64,000 bases of DNA, taken from the NCBI GenBank assembly GCA_028641055.1, contig CM054062.1:137744682-137808681 (forward strand), given 5' to 3'. Position 1 is the first letter of the stretch. Every line of letters begins with the position of its first letter. A program made the translations under genes and the position numbers. Under the pieces are notes generated by a model that saw nothing but the letters and a program-made list of their open reading frames with translations, did not search any database and was not told the origin of the DNA. Positions 60,977 through 64,000 of the stretch are shown here, in pieces. The DNA is from Alopecurus myosuroides. Taxonomy: Eukaryota > Streptophyta > Magnoliopsida > Poales > Poaceae.

Positions 60977-63900
60977 ACATCCCCAAGCTTAGTTCCTACT
61001 CGTCCTCGAGTAGGTAAACTATAAAAACTTGATCATCAATAATGTAAAAGCATAAGTAAGCTGAGATCATAAAACTTCAACACAAGCATGATAAATAGAA
61101 TTTTAAAAATAAAGCATAGAAAGTACCTTGCATCATGAGAAGTAACACAAATAAAAGATCATGAATAACAATGCAACAAAAGATATAAGTTTTTTCAAGT
61201 ATAGAGAAAACATGGCGAAGTGATATTTTGCTAGTCCTTAAGAGTGGGGCAAAACATAAATGCCAGGACACCTTCAAAGTTCATGAGGAAGACTAGAACA
61301 AATAATTAGAGAACAAGAAAGAACACATGATGAATCAATTAATAATGTTTCTGGGACAAATGCACATAAAACTCATAATGTCAACTATGCTCTCTCAATT
61401 GTGCATAAAGTTAGAAGATGGAGACTCAACATAAAAGTAAAAGAAAGGCCCTTCGCAGAGGGAAGCAGGGATTAAATCATGTGCTAGAGCTTTTATTTTA
61501 TTAAACATAGGTATTGAAAACATTTTTAAGAGAGGTGTATTCTTATGTCCATGAATGGTAAACAGAAAATACAATATATCACAAGCCAACTAGACTTCAC
61601 AAAAGCGGCTCCCATAGAAGGACGCATTTGGGTAGAAGGTCATCCCTTTTTCTCTTTTGTTTACACAATTATGCTTTGACTGATAAATCAGGGGGAAAAT
61701 AGTGAAGAGAATTTGTTGTTATTAATTTGGGGCCGGGCACCCTGCTTCCAGCTCTTCTATCATTGGATAAGAGGATGAAGCCACTAGTCCAGGGTGTGAA
61801 AGTCCAATCAACAAGTGAGTTACAGATTCTCTACTTACGTCCTCATGAGCTAAAACAGGAGCACAAAACAGGAGTAATTTTGAAAGTTTTAAAGGTAACA
61901 CATGAGAAATATACTTTGGAGTGGCGGTTAAATACCACATTTAGGTAGGTATGGTGGACACATTTGGCATACTTTGGTTTTTGGGAGTTGGATGCACGAG
62001 TAGAGCTCATACTCAGTACAGGTGGAGGCTAGCAAAAGACTGGGAGCGACAAATCAAGAGAGCATAAGAGCCATAATCATGCATAGCGACATAAACATCA
62101 TTAATCAACGCATAAGTGGTACCACAAGTTCAAAACCTATATGATCATAGAGGCTAGAAGTGACTGGTTCATAGTCGTAAACATGGTGTGAGCATGCGCC
62201 AAGTCAACCAAATAAAACATTCAAAGGAGAACACCACAAATTTATGCTTCAATATGGCAAGAACAACTCATGATTCTTTCAATGGCACATTAAACACTCT
62301 CAGATATTTGAGGCTAATCATGATACTAAATAACCACAAGGCTTTAGAATTAAAATAATATCTAGCATGATATGAAAAATTCTAGCCACAGTCTATACAA
62401 GATTACCACAAGCAGCAGTTTCTTTTCCCAACAAGCACCATACAAAACATGCTTTAACAAAAACTCTCTAAATGCTACAGCAAGCAAACATGACAATACT
62501 CGCATAACACTACTAAAACTAACAGCTCTAAACAGGAGATGCAATGAAAACAAGAGCTAAATAGGAAATTTTGCAGCAGCTAGAAGAAAAACTAAGAATA
62601 CTAGCATAACAAGTATTCAAACGATAAAGTGGAGCGTGTCTCTCTCCCAAACAAGGAATTCTAGGGTCCAACTATATTATTTCAGCAAGGAAAACAAAAT
62701 AAAACAAAATAAAAACAAACAGACGCTCCAAGTAAACTTTATATGATGTGACCGAATAAAAATATAGTTTCACTAGCAGTGACCTGATAGATTGTTGATG
62801 AACAAGGGGATGCCTTGGGAATCCCCAAGCTTAGATGCTTGAGTCTTATTAAAATATGCTTGGATGAACCACAGGGGAATCCGCAAGCTTTGACCTTGCA
62901 CTCTTCTTGATCAGATATATCACCCTCTTCTCTTGACCCTTGAAAACTTCCTTCACACCACACTCAAAGAGTAATTCGTATTAGAGGGTTAGTGCAACAA
63001 TAAAAAATCCATGGTTACTGTAAGGGAACAAGTTATATTGATACTTTTAAACATTATCTACACCCACTGATGTTTCGTGAAGCAAAGAAATCCACTTGAC
63101 ATCGTAAAAGAGCAAATGCAAGAAAAATGGCAGAATCTGTCAAAACCAGAACAGTCTGTAAAGACAAAAAAAATAGAGGTACTTATGTTGATCATATAAA
63201 AAAACTTAAAGAAAAAAAAAGTTGCAGAATTAGCCGAGGAATAAGCACAAGAAATTTCAGGTCATTCTGATTTTGCTATGATTTATACGATTTTTTACGA
63301 TGGACAACAAAAACCTATTTCCTGCGTAGAAATCCGAAAACCAACTCCAACTCTCGTCAGAAACCTTACTTGGAACTACTAATACATGAAAAGAAAGATA
63401 AAAAGGATTTTCTACAGAAGTATACAACCCCTTAACTCAAAGAAAATAGAGAAAAACAAAGCAAAAATAAAACCATGAGTTATCTCCCACGAAGTGCTTT
63501 TCTTTAACGCCTTTTAGCTGGGCTCAGAAAAGTGAAATCAAGTATTTTCAAGTGAAAAAGCATCCAAATCAATAATTTTCTCCAAAATCCCAATTGTAGC
63601 AATGGGTAACATAGAAACCCCTGAAGATGATTCAACATGCAAATCACTTTTAGTTTCAATAAAAGTTTTATTAATTTATAGCACATTAGGGGATTTCGGT
63701 TTAGGTGCATTGGGAACATACATAATTTTTTTTCTCTTTTCCCACAGAAGGTTTCTCTCTTTTAAACTTGAGAGAAGAAAAGGTTGAGCTTAAAGTTTCC
63801 ATAGCCTCCTCTAATTTACCAATCCTCATATTTTGACTATCATGGATATTGCTAGCTTCTAAACAGTGATTTTCCTATTGATACTTACTATTGATTCATT

Positions 63901-64000
63901 AACTTTGCTAGCATTATCAAGGATCTTTGGCAAAAAAAATCCATAGAGTCTAGATTTTTAATAATATCATCCAAAGTGATCTTAGTTTTAATAACTTTAG
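60977..64000 (-). mobile_element. Interior of the minus-strand Athila-type element, running off the window
   Basis: From the polypurine tract onward this is mostly AT-rich 3' UTR resembling 38000-40550 (for example 61430-61560 and 62083-62210). The conserved block seen at 40552-40600 recurs at about 63477-63530. The minus-strand coding remnant beyond it (about 63500-63790) is broken. About 61565-61835 has no counterpart in the other element. No gag or pol is reached before the window ends. Confidence 0.65.

Overview
The window is nuclear DNA from a plant, almost certainly a grass and probably Triticeae. The reasons are split genes with GT-AG introns, long nested Ty3/Gypsy LTR retrotransposons of the Athila and Tat types, Stowaway, hAT, MULE and Helitron-like elements, LINE remnants, and pieces of a grass-like plastid genome. 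Species is inferred from element style; no database search was possible.

Layout. 1-8245: 3' half of a Tat-type Gypsy element: decayed RNase H/integrase, a spliced antisense accessory gene with its own TATA box, and a 3' LTR. 8246-11326: 3' end of a LINE split by a 2.5-kb insertion flanked by a 17-bp target duplication. 11558-25750 (+): a complete 20-exon PARP1 gene (981 aa deduced) whose introns hold several small transposons, tandem duplications and a foldback. 25751-27768: convergent intergenic DNA with three Stowaway MITEs. 27769-31167 (-): a complete 9-exon CLPP6 gene (259 aa deduced). 31493-56025: an Athila-type element (+). Its pol is interrupted by a pol-less minus-strand element (35028-44874, target duplication TTGAT), which itself contains a solo LTR (35847-37446), and by a hAT-like element (46464-47190). 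Its 3' end (3' UTR, LTR and about 110 bp of flank) is present three times in tandem. About 56457-59345: a mosaic of plastid gene fragments (trnfM, rpoB, rps7, psaJ, rpl32, rpl33, ndhB) that are not neighbours in plastid DNA. 59393-64000: 3' LTR and part of the interior of another minus-strand Athila-type element that runs off the window.

The two host genes form a 20-kb convergent island with transposons within about 230 bp (PARP1) and 326 bp (CLPP6) of their start codons. PARP1 is a nuclear DNA-damage ADP-ribosyltransferase and CLPP6 is a chloroplast-stroma protease subunit; nothing suggests they share a pathway. Exon models were deduced by reading splice sites and matching remembered family motifs; all frames close without a stop, but no transcript was available. 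No bacterial operon, CRISPR array or clearly new system was seen. The most notable structures are the microhomology-bounded 2.1-kb triplication, the plastid mosaic with an intact rpl32 frame, and the Helitron sitting in a tandemly duplicated intron end of PARP1.
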